From assembly GCF_024713975.1 (NCBI RefSeq), contig NC_091098.1, forward strand, positions 11,566,816 through 11,630,815: 64,000 nucleotides of DNA, read 5' to 3'. The stretch's first letter is position 1, and every line of letters begins with the position of its first letter. Source of the stretch: Paralichthys olivaceus (taxonomy: Eukaryota; Chordata; Actinopteri; Pleuronectiformes; Paralichthyidae). Positions 1 through 12,603 of the stretch are shown here, in pieces. A program made the position numbers and the translations under genes. Below the pieces are notes generated by a model. That model saw only the letters and a list, made by a program, of their open reading frames with translations, ran no database searches and was not told the origin of the DNA.

Positions 1-739
1 AATTATGGCACTAAAGATAAATTCTGCAATGTAATCTGCTCAAAAGCAGGTATTTGAGTTTCCTGTTTCACTAAAATTAGCACCCGCTATCAAAGTGGCA
101 CTTACAGCCACGTAACCTTGAAGAATCCTACACGTAATATCTTCTATATAACTTATTATATAGGTGAATCTACATTGATAACATAGCATTTCTTAAAAGC
201 ATGCTTCACTGAAAAAGGAAAATTCCCTCATTATCTACTCACCCCAATGCCGACGGAGAGGCGAAGTGTTTGAATCCACAAAAGACTTCTGAAGTTAAAG
301 GGGTAAACTTTGTAGCAGCAGATCCAATACAGTTGAGTCTGATACAATTGAAGTCTTACAACATGGTGTAAATGATCTTGTTTCGAATGTGAATGTCGGG
401 GCCTGTGGACACTTCGATGACACCACATGAGCAGAACGGAGGCATGTTGTGTTTTTTTCTGTTGTTTTATCACGTCTGAAGAAGAGGACACCATTGACTT
501 CTATTGTATTGGATTCGGCTGCTACAAAGTTTACTTCTGAGACTCCAGAAATGTTTTGTGGACTCAAACACCTCACCCACCCCTCCATCGGCATAGTGGT
601 GAGTAGTTAATGAGTGAATATTCCTTTTTCAGTGAACTATCCCTTTAATGTGTAGTGTTAATGCTGGCTCGTGTGTGTGATTGAGTGAATGTCAAATACA
701 TCTGCTGACTGACAGGATTGGTCTGTGTCTTGAGTCCAG
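1..739 (+). other. gpr153: gpr153 intron (3' part)
   Basis: No coding exon is visible before the acceptor AG at 738-739, so this stretch is read as the intron before the last gpr153 exon. Most of it (about 193-646) is a repeat listed separately. The upstream 7TM-coding exons of gpr153 must lie outside the window. Confidence 0.6.
193..646. repeat. MITE-like element with long terminal inverted repeats
   Basis: The reverse complement of about 470-646 closely matches about 193-370. Both arms carry a start resembling TTAAAG, then TTCACTGAAAAAGGAA, an ACTCACC run, an ATGCCGA-GGAG run, a TTTGA-TCCACAAAA run and a GTAAACTTTGTAGCAGC run. Two diverged arms of about 180 bp facing each other, with no coding capacity, indicate a non-autonomous DNA transposon. 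Its terminal sequence resembles an abundant interspersed family of teleost genomes. The family name cannot be assigned without a repeat library. Confidence 0.7.
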
Positions 740-1585
740 GTGCCCCCTACAAGAAGATACTCCCACGACGAAACAGACATGTGGACCAGCGACCGGATCC
801 CCTCATACCTGCACCGCTGGGGCTCCACCGAGGACATGATAGTGAGTGCCCACTACAGCTCCACCTTGCCGCGCCACGAGAGGCGCAGGAGCAGCCTGGT
901 CTCCTACCACGAGGAGAGCCACCATCACCATCACCCACATCGCAAGCGTCGGCGATCTGAGGACAGCATGCACTCCCTCAAGCACCTGCCACGCGTGGTC
1001 TGCGGTGGCGAGCGCTACGAGGACGAGCTGCTGTGTTTCAGTCGCGATGAGGTGATCAACTTTATAGATGAGACGCCGCTGCCGAGCCCCAGGAAGAGCC
1101 CGCGGCGCAAGTCCACCATCTCGCTCATCCCCAATGTGTATGAACAGCACACAGTCATCCTGCCTCACTTTCCACTCACAGACTTTGAGTGTGAGCCTCA
1201 GGCACTCAGGAGGCTCTCAGAACACAAAAGGAGCAGCAGTTGGAGCAACTCACCTGAGGGTACCCCCAAACAGGAGAGACCCAGTGGAAAGAGGAGCCCC
1301 GTGGCTTGTAGCTCCAGTAAAGGTCACCGGGAGCGCATGCGGGACGGGAAAAGGCAGGGTGAGGTGGGTTCTCCTGGGCGCGGCCAGCAGACTGCGGGAC
1401 ACTCCACCTGTCGGCCCAGGACAGGCGGTGGAGGAGGGGCCGGTGCTGGAGCTGACTGGAGGCATCAGAAGCACCTGAGCAAGGCAGAGAGTAAAGGAAG
1501 CACAAACAGTTTTGTAAGCACACCCTCGGCATCGTCCTCGGGATACATCACCTTTCAGTCTGATTCTGTCGGCTCCACCACCTAA
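740..1585 (+). CDS. gpr153: G protein-coupled receptor 153, C-terminal exon (partial)
   Basis: This is the final coding exon of an orphan class A receptor of the GPR153/GPR162 pair. It encodes 281 residues of cytoplasmic tail; the transmembrane part lies upstream of the window. The exon opens after a CAG acceptor with the in-frame VPPTRRYSHDETD motif found at this point in both paralogues. It continues with YLHRWGSTEDM, a His-rich run, FIDETPLPSPRKSPRRKS, FECEPQALRR and a C-terminus SSGYITFQSDSVGSTT. FECEPQALRR and the SSGY-x-T-x-x-SDS-x-GS ending are GPR153-like, while FIDETPLPSP is also kept in GPR162. The neighbouring hes3-type gene supports gpr153, since human GPR153 and HES3 are adjacent. 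The tail is basic, serine-rich and probably disordered. The exon starts at 740 because AG is at 738-739 and the frame is open from there; stop TAA is at 1583-1585. Confidence 0.85.
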   Translation: MPPTRRYSHDETDMWTSDRIPSYLHRWGSTEDMIVSAHYSSTLPRHERRRSSLVSYHEESHHHHHPHRKRRRSEDSMHSLKHLPRVVCGGERYEDELLCFSRDEVINFIDETPLPSPRKSPRRKSTISLIPNVYEQHTVILPHFPLTDFECEPQALRRLSEHKRSSSWSNSPEGTPKQERPSGKRSPVACSSSKGHRERMRDGKRQGEVGSPGRGQQTAGHSTCRPRTGGGGGAGAGADWRHQKHLSKAESKGSTNSFVSTPSASSSGYITFQSDSVGSTT

Positions 1586-4500
1586 AAGCAATGTTTTCCC
1601 TTTTATTCTTTTTAAGTTGTCATCATGAAAACCACTTGAACATTTGTGGTTATGGAAAAGTTAATGATTTGGCCTTTTTACTTGTGCCACTCTGTTTTGC
1701 TACAGGCTACCACCGATAAATAGGCTTCAGTTATGCTAAATGGCCTTTGGAGTTTTTTCTGAATGGACCTGATGTAGATTTAGCATGTAGCCTGGTGAAA
1801 CAGTTGAATGAACCTATTATTCGGCTTTCACGTCACAGAACATCAACAGAGGACACTTTTTGTTTCCAGCACTAACACAAAGAAACTGTTTTTTAAATGG
1901 CGTGAACATTCCCACATCTTGTTTTTGCTGTTTGATATTGTTTCTAATGAAATACTCAAATAATCTGAGAAGGTAATTGTTTGGGTGGTGTTTTTCTTCT
2001 TTCTTTTTTGTTTTTGCACTTGGAGCTGAAAACTCACTTTGTGTTTTATTTGGCCTGTAATGGTTTTGTGTTTTGCTGTAGGAACACATTTGATTTTAAA
2101 CCAAACTTTCCCTGAACGCCGCTCATCTACGTTGAGACTTCAGGTTGTGCTTCAACACATATTTACTTTATTTTGATCTATTAACATTATTATTTGCTAC
2201 ACATGAAAAGTTTTTATGATGCACCCTATGTTGAAAAAGAAACTGAGAGTGGTTATCCCAAACTCTTGTGTGACCCCAGAAATTCTTAATGAAAATGTGA
2301 AGTTGGTTTTAATAGAAGATTGACATGTCATGTATATATGGAGGAGGTTGGATTTATGATTTTGGTGTTCTTTATTGTTTAATGAGACTTTACTTATAAG
2401 ATTTCCCCACAGTTCGTATGATTCACATGTTCACGTCAACTTTGGTTTGATCATCAGGCACAACAGATGTTTGCCACATTGCGTATTCGCACACAGAACA
2501 TCAGATCTGGAAATGGTGCTTTATCCTTTGCAGCGGAGCACGCCAGCTTGCATCACACATTTGTTTCAGTAACATGTTAGAAAAGCACCAGTGATGGTCT
2601 TTAGCCGTAGCCTTCAGGCCAACTAGATGTAGCATAACTTAATGCTGGTGTGTAAAGCCACAAACATGTTGCTGTAAAGAACGTTGTGAGTCGAATGGAA
2701 ATGGCTTTGAGTTGTTAGCATTGTATTTGGTAATTTACCCTATGACCTTACATTAAGACTTCTATTGGTCCTATTCTGGAAGGTTTTTAGTCTTTTTTTT
2801 TGGCCCAATAAATAATGTAAATGAAATGTAAGCATCAGTCAGACATACTGTAGAAAAATTACAGTTTAGACTTTTGTATAACGACATATTTGGAGAGAAA
2901 TTATGCTTATTTCACATCGAAGGAAGGTATAAAAAGCCAAGGACCAAAACTGCACTGTGGATGGAGTGACCTTTACAATGGAGCTGACTTTACAAATCCC
3001 ACTTTTAAAATAAAATTAAAACACTTTCTGAGTCAAACAAATGACTAAAAGGTGCGAAAACTCTTCTGTTGACAAATAATTGCAGAACCAACATTGAGCT
3101 TTGACTTTACCTGCGATCATGAATGTACTTGCACAAATTAGATGTACAGTCTCAAAGAGTATAAAGATAATATGAAATGAAAATATCCCCTTTTGACAGC
3201 TCTATTATTTGTGAAACTTTTTGCTGTTACCATCCAGATAATAATGTTTGGCACTTATGATTTCAGTCATCTGGTGTCATTTAGATGTTTAGTTTGAATT
3301 TTCATGTAATATTGTACCTCTCACTCGTTGCAGCCTTTTTGATTGGACAAGTTAGTAGAAATGTCTATTTCTTTGGCAGCATAACATCACATTCCCCTGT
3401 CAAACTTTGCTCTGTCATAGATTTTTTGCATTTTGTTGTGTTTACAATTTTAAAGTATAATTTTGTAACATATTCAAAGATTTATGATTCAAATATGAAT
3501 GATGTTAAATGTTATGATTTTCTTGTGCAAAGATGACTTGGTTAAAAAAAAGATATGACTGATTAAATTCACAAGACAATGCTTCAGAGTGTTTGTTGTA
3601 AACCAGGTGCATTGAATGTGTTCCTGTTTGTTGTGGAGTTTGCAATCATGAGTGTCTTTCCTTTTTTTTTCATGTCGACATGGACACATCAAGGCCAATA
3701 ATGTAACACTGCAAAAAATGTAAGGTGTTCCCAAACATGAACAGAGCGGGGCAGCTGAAGCATTCTGGGGGAAAAAACTTCCCCAGAAAACGTTTTTTCC
3801 CCCAAAATCCTGGACGACCCCCCATCCATAAAATACCTGACCACCTGAGAAGAAATTGAAGGTTCATGGAACAGAAAATTATTCATATATCTGGGAAATT
3901 TCTGGAAAAGTTCTTACATCTAGAAAACTATAAAGAATTAATGAAAGAAAAAACTATTACCAAAAGATATTTTAATTTTTTTTTAAAAATCACTGACAAT
4001 CAACAGAATACATTGAAAAATGTGAAAAAATACCAATACAATTTCTGGGAATTTGTTGGGAAATGAATGGCAAAATGCTGTAAAACTTTTAGAGAAAATT
4101 AGAAAAACTGAAGGATTGGAGCAGATCCAAATAAAAATCTGGATCTAATGAAGTTAGTGTAGTTTGATGAGGGGACTGTTGGTGGAGGTCTGTTCTCTTT
4201 CAAGCCCATAGTCTCTTATCGATGCCTCAGTGTCAGATCTGAACACGGTGGTGTGGTCCAGTGCAGTGAGCATGTTCAAGGGAGGTTTCTATGGTGTGTT
4301 GTGGGTCCAGCTGGAACCTGCCCGGAACACTTGACCAGCCCCATTGTATGAGAGTCACGCTTAATCAGGAGTCCTGGGAGAGTCACATATGGTTTGTGTT
4401 AATAAGTCATCAGGAGATATATGTGACATAGAAAATCATATTCTGAGGCTGCGCTGAACCTAAAGGAGCAGAGGACAGAGGCGCGCACTTCATCCACGTC

Positions 4501-6120
4501 TGCTCTCTTAAGAGCGCTTCACTGAGCCCAATCTAATGCTAATAACTTACTCTCCATCCCTTCGGTTCTATGCAATTATATGCGCTGCTTTTCTTGTGGC
4601 AAACCAAACTAAGCAACTTAAACAATGCTGAGGAGAGTTCATAGAGAGACTCAGACAGAGTTTAAGTGCTTTCAGTGGAAGTCACGAGGCTTTTTCTTTT
4701 TCCTGGATAAAACAAACTCTTCTTGTGCTGTGCGCCTCCGCAGGTCTCACCAGATGTGTGGATGTGGGAGAATATTTCTTAAAAAGTCCGACCAAAGAAA
4801 AAGCTGGAATAAAAAACAGGTGTACTTATCATGAGGGGTTTGGAGCTGTGAGTTAGTTGTTCATTTAAGGCAAACACAAAAAGTGAGAGGCACTGGCTGG
4901 TTCTTGCACTGCCCATGAAGAGTCCCTTCACTTCCACGGGGTCTTTGGAGGGTCTGAAAGAGTTGTGGGCGTTTCGAGCGATTCTCCTCGCTGTCAGGTG
5001 CCATCCTCTGCAGAGCTGCTGCTGAAGAATACACTTTATGACATCCCTGCCAAACTGCAGAGGAAAACTGTAAACTTTAAAAACATCTGGCTGGTGGACT
5101 GGTTATGTTTTTTGCGCATAAAACCTAAAAGGTGCAATAAGTTGATTGTGAGTATGTTATTAAGTAAGAGGTGGTCGAGATGATGGTCCTGGTTTGGAAC
5201 TCCAGGACGCAAGGATGAGTTTAATGATGACATGGTAGAAATACAGTGTATTTCTTTTGTTTCTGATGGGCTACTTGATATATGCGTGTCCACGGGAGAC
5301 GGAGAAGGGAGCGTGTAATTTGCAGCCTGTGGCAGAAAATTGTTGCATTTGTTCTACACGTATTTGATTTGAGCGCCACTGTTTCGGTACTTACGCATGA
5401 AAGCAGAGAAGAAAAGAAGAAATGACGGCTGAACCCACTCCCCTGGATCTTTTCTCTTTTGTTGTCTCTGTGTCAGAGCCACAAAATGATTTCTTGATTG
5501 TATTTTAAATGGAGGTGTTGATTAGAAGACAAATTATTGGGAACGTCTCTAATGGTCATATCATTAATTTCTATCCATCAGTTTCTGGATGTAGGTTTTC
5601 TATTTACACACTTGATTTAGTTAGATTTTCTTCTTTACTTTCTGAATCACTACCACAAAATTATTTCTTCACTGTGAATAAATTCGACGAGTTGATTGGA
5701 GGATACATTTTTGAAAACATAGCAAATTGTCATAAACCTATGATGATATTATTTATTAATACTTATTAATACATTTCTCCCAGGTTTAACACAATTTTAC
5801 CCTTCCATTGTATTTTAAGTGCATGTATTCATCTACTTTGGTCATACCACAAAAGTGAAAATGGACCTACTTCTTTAAAGTTAAAGTTAAAGATATCACT
5901 TATCACGTCACCTTCCTTCAGTTTATTGTGCATCTTAAGATCATCTCCCGCACAAAACCAACCAGTTTCTTCAGGCGGGCTCAGGTCAAGAAGAAGTCAA
6001 GAAGTCAGTGTTTAAATCCACACATTATTTCCCATGAATCTAGTACACGTTGTATAAGGCTACAGCACCCTTTCACACGTGCAAATCTTTCACAACTTTG
6101 AATAAAATAAAGACATGTTC
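1586..6120. other. gpr153 3'UTR and intergenic spacer
   Basis: AT-rich sequence with no recognisable coding exon. The first 1.5-2 kb is probably gpr153 3'UTR, with AATAAA-type hexamers near 2808 and 3010, but its end cannot be fixed from sequence alone. The only local structure noted is a perfect inverted repeat at 3766-3804, listed separately. Short open frames here show no family motif. Confidence 0.5.
3766..3804. repeat. Perfect 13-bp inverted repeat (hairpin)
   Basis: TGGGGGAAAAAAC at 3766-3778 is mirrored exactly by GTTTTTTCCCCCA at 3792-3804, leaving a 13-nt loop. It lies near the expected end of the gpr153 transcript. Both arms are low in complexity, so chance or a transposon relic is possible. 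Confidence 0.6.
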
Positions 6121-6134
6121 TTTATTTTGTCAAT

Positions 6135-6140
6135 TTTATT
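6135..6140 (-). terminator. Poly(A) signal of the hes3-like gene
   Basis: TTTATT on the + strand gives AATAAA on the gene strand, 111 nt past the stop codon. A second AATAAA lies at 6121-6126. Short 3'UTRs are usual for her/hes genes with unstable mRNAs. Confidence 0.55.
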
Positions 6141-6250
6141 AGGAAAATATAGAACATATACAGTTTTACCTAAATAAGTCATAGCATAATGTGAAAATCT
6201 ATACAGTGCAAATATAAACATACAAGTTTTAAGTATACATTTCATCAGTT

Positions 6251-7290
6251 CTACCAAGGCCTCCAGACACTGTGTTGACTGTTCGCTGCTTCGTTCCTGT
6301 GGCTGACCGAGAGGCGCTTCTTGTGACTGGGACTGTTTTCAATACCGACAGCCTGTTTGGCTCCACGGGGCGGTCGTGCCTCCTCACTCGGTGGAAAACG
6401 AGACGTGCCTGCACTGTTGAGTCTCTGTACTGTGGATCTGGCCGTGTTTCCCTCCTCGGGTCCGGCCGCAGGTGGAAGGAGCCTCCGCGCCTCCTCTTCC
6501 TCCTCCTCCTCCCGTGCCTCAGCGCGGACCAGGCCGCTGTCCATGGTGCTGGAGACCTGCCCTCGTCCCTGCAGAGAGCGACTGAGTTTACCGGAGAGCT
6601 GCGATAACATCCAGCGGTCGCCCCCGTTCAAGGTGTCCGCCATGATCAAGTACTGGTCGACGTTTGCCAAACAACTTCGGAAGCCGGTTTTGTGATCAGA
6701 AAACTCTGAAGCACCGACAGAGCCTGAAAATGTATGAAAGACATGTTAGGGTCAGAGGCGGTCAGGATCTATGCGTAAAAGTTTGCGTAAATCTGCGCGT
6801 AAATCATCCTAAATTAGCCCAGCGTTTGAAAATGTGATGAACTGGAAGAATAAGTTTTTAACTCACAGCTCTGAATCCTTTGGAGGTTCCTCAGGTGTTT
6901 CACAGTGAGTTCCAGGATGTCGGCCTTCTCCAGTTTGCGCTTTCGAATCTGAGTGAAGAGATGAAAATATTGAGACAAATTCTTTGCAATAATCTCTTAT
7001 TTTATTTGGAATTACAATGCGAAAAAAGACTACATACATTGCTGCTGTAGAAGCTCTCCAGAAGCGATTTTAACTGGTCCAAACACTTGTTTATGCGAGC
7101 TCTTCGTTTCTTTTCCATCAGTGGTTTGGATACCTGTTGAAAATAACAGGTACAATTAATACAGCACACAACCCTCCTCAGAGAAAGTCAGTTTAATCCT
7201 TGAATACACTTCTTCTATATGCGTTGCTCTGCACACCTTGGTTCCAGTGATGGGTTTGGACTTTTCCACGCAGTCTGTTGTCGCCACCAT
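6251..7290 (-). CDS. hes3: bHLH-Orange transcriptional repressor, hes3/her3 type
   Basis: Four coding exons on the minus strand: 7237-7290, 7038-7133, 6867-6948 and 6251-6723. All introns are GT-AG and phases agree, giving 234 residues. Residues 18-75 form the bHLH domain: basic part [20 protein letters not shown] with the Hes-type proline, then [21 protein letters not shown]. An Orange domain follows ([17 protein letters not shown]), then a region with a seven-glutamate run, and a C-terminal WRPW that recruits Groucho/TLE corepressors. Such proteins are nuclear Notch-family or neural-progenitor repressors. Adjacency to gpr153 and the KKRRARIN / [10 protein letters not shown] motifs match HES3 (zebrafish her3). 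Human HES3 has a shortened N-terminus; this copy keeps the full basic region. The ATG at 7290 opens the only frame that splices cleanly into exon 2. Confidence 0.9.
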
Positions 7291-7371
7291 TCTGTTTGTT
7301 GTCTCTTGGAGTTAATGTCTGTCCTCCCTCTTCGGCGCACGAATGAATGAGCTGAGTTTAGCCTGAGTGGA

Positions 7372-7379
7372 TTTATATA
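7372..7379 (-). promoter_or_regulatory. hes3: TATA box of the hes3-like gene
   Basis: The gene strand reads TATATAAA, 82-89 nt upstream of the start codon. Transcription would then begin near 7345, with a 5'UTR of about 55 nt. Compact TATA promoters are common in her/hes genes. Confidence 0.65.
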
Positions 7380-7548
7380 GAGACTCGCCCACTTAACATC
7401 TCAATGCAAACAGTCCCGCCTGAAGTCTCACATGAGGAACATTGGCGTCATATGACAAACCAACCAAAGACTTAGACTCATAGAACATGATTGTGAATTT
7501 CCTACCACTTATTCCACATGTGTTGACATGACCTACAACACTTTAGTG

Positions 7549-7559
7549 TATCCATCTAC

Positions 7560-7644
<85 letters not shown>

Positions 7645-7669
7645 CATCTATCCATCCATCTATCTATCT
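7549..7669. repeat. (TATC)n microsatellite
   Basis: About 120 bp of nearly uninterrupted TATC tetranucleotide units with a few TCCA variants at the distal end. It lies about 260 bp upstream of the hes3-like start codon. Confidence 0.95.
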
Positions 7670-10600
7670 TGTGTTGCTTTTACACTTTGTCATGATTTGA
7701 TATTGTATTTAGCTCTTTAACTTGCCTATAGTTGCTATAAATAAACGTCCTTTGTCCTACCTTACAGTAGACTGTATAATGGTTATATTAAGGCTATAGG
7801 TGTAAATGTCCACCGATCAACGTGTGGGGCAAACACCTACAGAGAAGCGTATAAATCATAAACATAATGGCTGATCATATGGTTCTTGTTGGTGAGCAGT
7901 GTGCCCACTGTTGCCTCTTTTATGAAGGAGTTTCACGCCACCCGCTCGAAGGCAGCACCGTGGTAATTCCATGCGTGTCCACACCACATTCCGATTTTCT
8001 GGTGATCCTGGTCAAACTGTCACACCTGCACACTGTCAGGCTGTACCAGTTAAGCTTGATTATTTAATTGAGGCAAATGTGCAAGTGTATTTATTTGTTT
8101 ATACACTAACACCAGTCGTGTAACCGCAAGGTTTTTAAATTTTTTAGCAACACTTAAAGATTCTTAGGCCATTGTGCGTCTCCAGGTTTTGTTTTCGTAC
8201 CAGGCGCACTGAGGCACCGAGGAGAATCGCGGGCCGCCCCTTGTCCTCGCTCCCTCGCCTCCCGATTCTCCACACTGCTCCCTGAAAGGACTGAAGGCTT
8301 GGGAAAGTCATCGCAGCTGAAACAATGTGTTGACTATAGGCTCACTGCAGTCCACTGCGCGTCATGTGCGCACACACAGACCATCAGATAATGAAATGGA
8401 ATTAAGAGCCACACTTGACCATCATGAGTCATTTCTGATAAAACTGTTGGATGTATCCTATCAACTATATTTACAGTCACTTGTTCATTTCCATAACCAG
8501 AGATATGAAGTTGGTTTAGATCGTGACAATGATAGTGACAAAGCCATGTCACCCAAGTGCTCTTGCGTGATTCCGTACACAATGCGTGTGTTAAGATGGC
8601 TGAGGGTGTGCTTATAAAGGAGGGGTATTTGTATTCAGTCTGGGGAGAGCGCCCATGAAAAGAGGCCAGTTTATAATGGTGCGCCATTGATCTTTTCTTC
8701 TCGTCTGCTTTGTGACCACAAACGTGTGAGCATCAAAAGTTTCCCTCCACTTCTAAAGTGAACAAACAGAGCTGCTCTAATAACCCCCCTTCATAGCACA
8801 GAGCTCCTGTACAATCTGCAGAACTTTAATTCACAACTTTAAATCAGCAGATTTAAGTTTTAAATGCCTCAGAGGCGTTTCCTTGTTGTCCCCATTATAG
8901 GCCTATCATATTAATCCTCATATGATTATCCTTTTTTATATTTCAACTTATCAACTGTGAGCTGACACACTTTTAGGATATTTGTATTATTTGCTTTATA
9001 ATCGATGTGTTTTCGTTGATGACAGCCTGACTGGCTTCTCAGACCTAAATCACAGCTTTATGTTCGGATGTTTCTGACATGAAGCGCAGACATGCTGGGC
9101 TCGTGTCGTACGATAATTGCGTAAAATGTACCGAAACATTGCAGGCCACAGTCGCCGTGTTGTATTCTGAAGCATTTAATCGGTATGAAATTCGGCCGAG
9201 GTGTCCTGGTGTAAGTGATCTCTCTGGAGGCCTTTGTCCTGTCTCAGCGCCACATTATGTGCGTTTTCACGCCTGCTCTTTAACAGCAGACCGTGGAGCG
9301 CTGCTTTGAGCGCGGAGTGGTGGCATCACAACAGTCGCCTGTCTGGTGACTCTGCGCCTCAGAGGGGGGATTTCACCGCTGATTACTCGGTATAATTTCA
9401 ATTAGTGTTGGCTCCCATATAGGCGAGAGGGGTGATTTGCAGAATGACAGCGAGACTGGTGCTATTTACTAAAGTATCTCCTGCTCTGTACAGTGAAGGA
9501 ATGGAGACAGACTTTAAAACACCTTCCCTCCAATACCACACCTCTCAAAGGCCGCTGTGTCCTCGTCTATCCATGAGAATGGCGCAACGAGAAACTTGTG
9601 TCCCAATTTGACGTAATAATGCAAGTGCCATTAAAGAACAAGTTAAGTGTATGTTTATAAAAAGGCTCGGGGCTCTCACTGCACTTTCACTTTTCAGCCC
9701 CGGGTCATTCATTAACCCTATCGGACCTTTGTCATGGATGCCTGCCGGCGGGGTCCCGTCACTGCTGCTGTAATAATTGGACTATTGGGGAACTTGTTAA
9801 CAACAATTAGTGAAGCAATTATGCAATTACCGCAATAAACTTTTTTCAGCCTGGAGGGAAACTGAGACATTTGCAAGCCAATGGTTATAGGCCCACGCCA
9901 AACAGTGGCCTATGATAAAAGAAATGCAGTGGTTAGCTACATCTTCCATTTAGGGCAGTTCTGAGGAAAACAATAGGTGGGTAATCGTGGTTAAGAATAA
10001 CAATAGATGACAAAGAATCCCAGGATCTAACTACATGTACGTTTATATAAATTAAAAATGATCTAAAGCCATATAAATTGACCTGACGGATTCTAATAAC
10101 AACACCTTACACTGTTTGTAAGTCTACAAGTAATTATGTGCAGAATACAATTAAGACTGACCAAAGTTTGAACAGATTTCTACCATACATCTTCAATTTA
10201 GTAAATGCATGCATTGCGGTGCATGTAAGTTAAAAGCTTTCCATGTTTGGACATCATAGCTGAACGCAGTTAAAATATGCAAACACAGGCCCATAATTTG
10301 GCTCACCGTGAGCGGAGCAAATCGATGAACCGCCTTCCATTCATATGGACCCGAGGCAGCAGTGGTGTGACCAAAACTCATTGTGCGTAACAAGGGCACA
10401 GTAGAACATGAGCAGGTACGTGGAGATGTGCACTGGAAATATTATAAATATGGACTGGACTGTCTGGAGAGCCACGCGACGGGCCTGTTGACGAAGCTCT
10501 GATCAAACATCAAATAGAAATAGCATCATGAATTTCTATGGAGTGCTCCTCGGGTTATTTAAAGACTTCTTACTTTGGTTCGGGGACACAATGGCCTCTG

Positions 10601-12506
10601 TTTGCCTGTGTGTGCCGGGGTTACCGCATGAAAAGACCAGAGGTGCACATTAACATCGCTTAAGGTTTTTTCAATAGCCGAAATGAACTGACTGGAAAGT
10701 AACTTTATAACTCGCTGGAGGATGAAGCCTTTGTCGAGCTCTGAACTGAAAGACACAAGTGCCTAACAAAAGGAGCGCGCCATTGTTAAACACTAAAGCG
10801 CATGGGCATTGATGCGCCTTGAATTGCAAAACATCTGCCATTTACTCTGAACGACTTGAGTGAGATTAGAATGAGAATAACCAGGCCTCGGCGCACTGTC
10901 TTTAGCCGTGCGTAAAACAACAGGCATATGACCAACGTGGAAATGAAGCGTTTGGTTGGAGATTAAAAAGCACATCAAAACAGATCCGAGAGGAAATTCT
11001 TTAGTCTTTTCTCCGCATGGCCTGTATGTTACCTCTGCGCCGAGGTGAACCTGTCATGATGTTTCTACTGGATGGAGTAGCTGGAGAAGGGTCCAAATGT
11101 AATTCATCTCACAGGAGTTTAGTTTTGACTTGATGGATTTATGATTGTGAGCTACGGGCAGACCAATTGACGAGATCCATCTTTTTACGCACAGTGTCAG
11201 GCTCTGTAGACCATTGGCACAATGGCGCATGACTAAAAATTAACTCAGAGTACTGATCATTGCTGAAAGGAACCACAGTTTGTATTAACAGTGAGTAAAT
11301 TAAAAGATATCCAGGCTCACTCAAGAAAGAATAATATAGTTTTACTGGGATGAGTTGCCTCTAAATCTGAATTCTAAACACCACAACTGATCAATATGTG
11401 TGGCAATGAGAGCAATACGAGTTATTTGAAGTTTGGGGAAATATGGAGGCAGATCTATTGGCTCCAGCATGGTATAAAAGAAGAAAATTATTTATAGACA
11501 AATCCCATATGGCCACCAAACCTAAACGGCCTCCAGTTAATGTGTGTTTTGTTTTTGCTTGGGGTGCAAAAGGAAGAACCAGTCGCTTGCCAAGTTTTTT
11601 CCCAGGCCTTTCCCTTTATCTGGCTAACGTGGAAAATTGAAAGGTACGAGTGAAAAGCCATGGGGCGTTCCTCCGATTTTCCTCGCTCCATATTTTGTAA
11701 AACAGAAATATGTGCCCCCCTCAGCAGAATTAGCCACTTCAAGTATATAACAAATCATTCAAAAAACGAATTGTTTGCCTATGAACACACTAATGCTTTA
11801 GATGCTATTTAGATCTTGCCTCAGTTATTTAAACCAATTTCAAATACATTTAAATTAGTATTATATGTCAACCTGTAATTTTAAATAGTCTTATCCCAAT
11901 CACCCAGAGCAAACAGTGGGGCATCACGCAAATCTAGCAACAAGTCACATGTTGGTCAATGCGCAAAATCTGCGTGACAACGTGTGTGGTGAGTGTGATT
12001 GTGAAATTGGTATGAAATCGTCAATTTGTTGGTGTCAGCGTTCGCCTCCCCAGGCGCGCCATATGCCATGCTAAGTGGCACTATTTACCAATTCGTTCCT
12101 AGTTTCACGGTCCATCCTCCCCTTCTCCTCGCCAGGAAACTGAATGGCTACAACAAAATGGCAATTTACCCTCTGGAATGGTCACATACCCCCTGCGGCA
12201 AGGCCTTTTCCGTTTCACTTGATATGTGCGCCCCGGTCTCACTGAGCTGCACGGCGTGAAACTTCAGCTGGAGAGGGAAGTGGTGGGATGTCAGCGACCC
12301 ACACTGTCTCAGGTCATCAGTGGGGGTGATGCACTGTATTTATACTCGACATGTACTGCAGACATGGAAACTATACGTATCCCAAACAGTGGTGACAACA
12401 GGTCAACTTAATGTTGAACAACTGGACCAGAAGCCAAACAGCAAATATACATTTCCAACAAAATAAATGAATTGGAGACACACATTTTTGCAATAAAAAC
12501 AATAGC

Positions 12507-12603
<97 letters not shown>

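Noticed and set aside
803-1591. Open frames in other frames and on the minus strand over the gpr153 exon
   Set aside because: They are shadows of a GC-rich coding exon; only the + frame from 740 shows GPR153 motifs.
7867-9309. Open frames of 60-120 codons in the spacer upstream of the hes3-like gene
   Set aside because: No family motif, no plausible splice partners, and lengths expected by chance in mixed-composition DNA.
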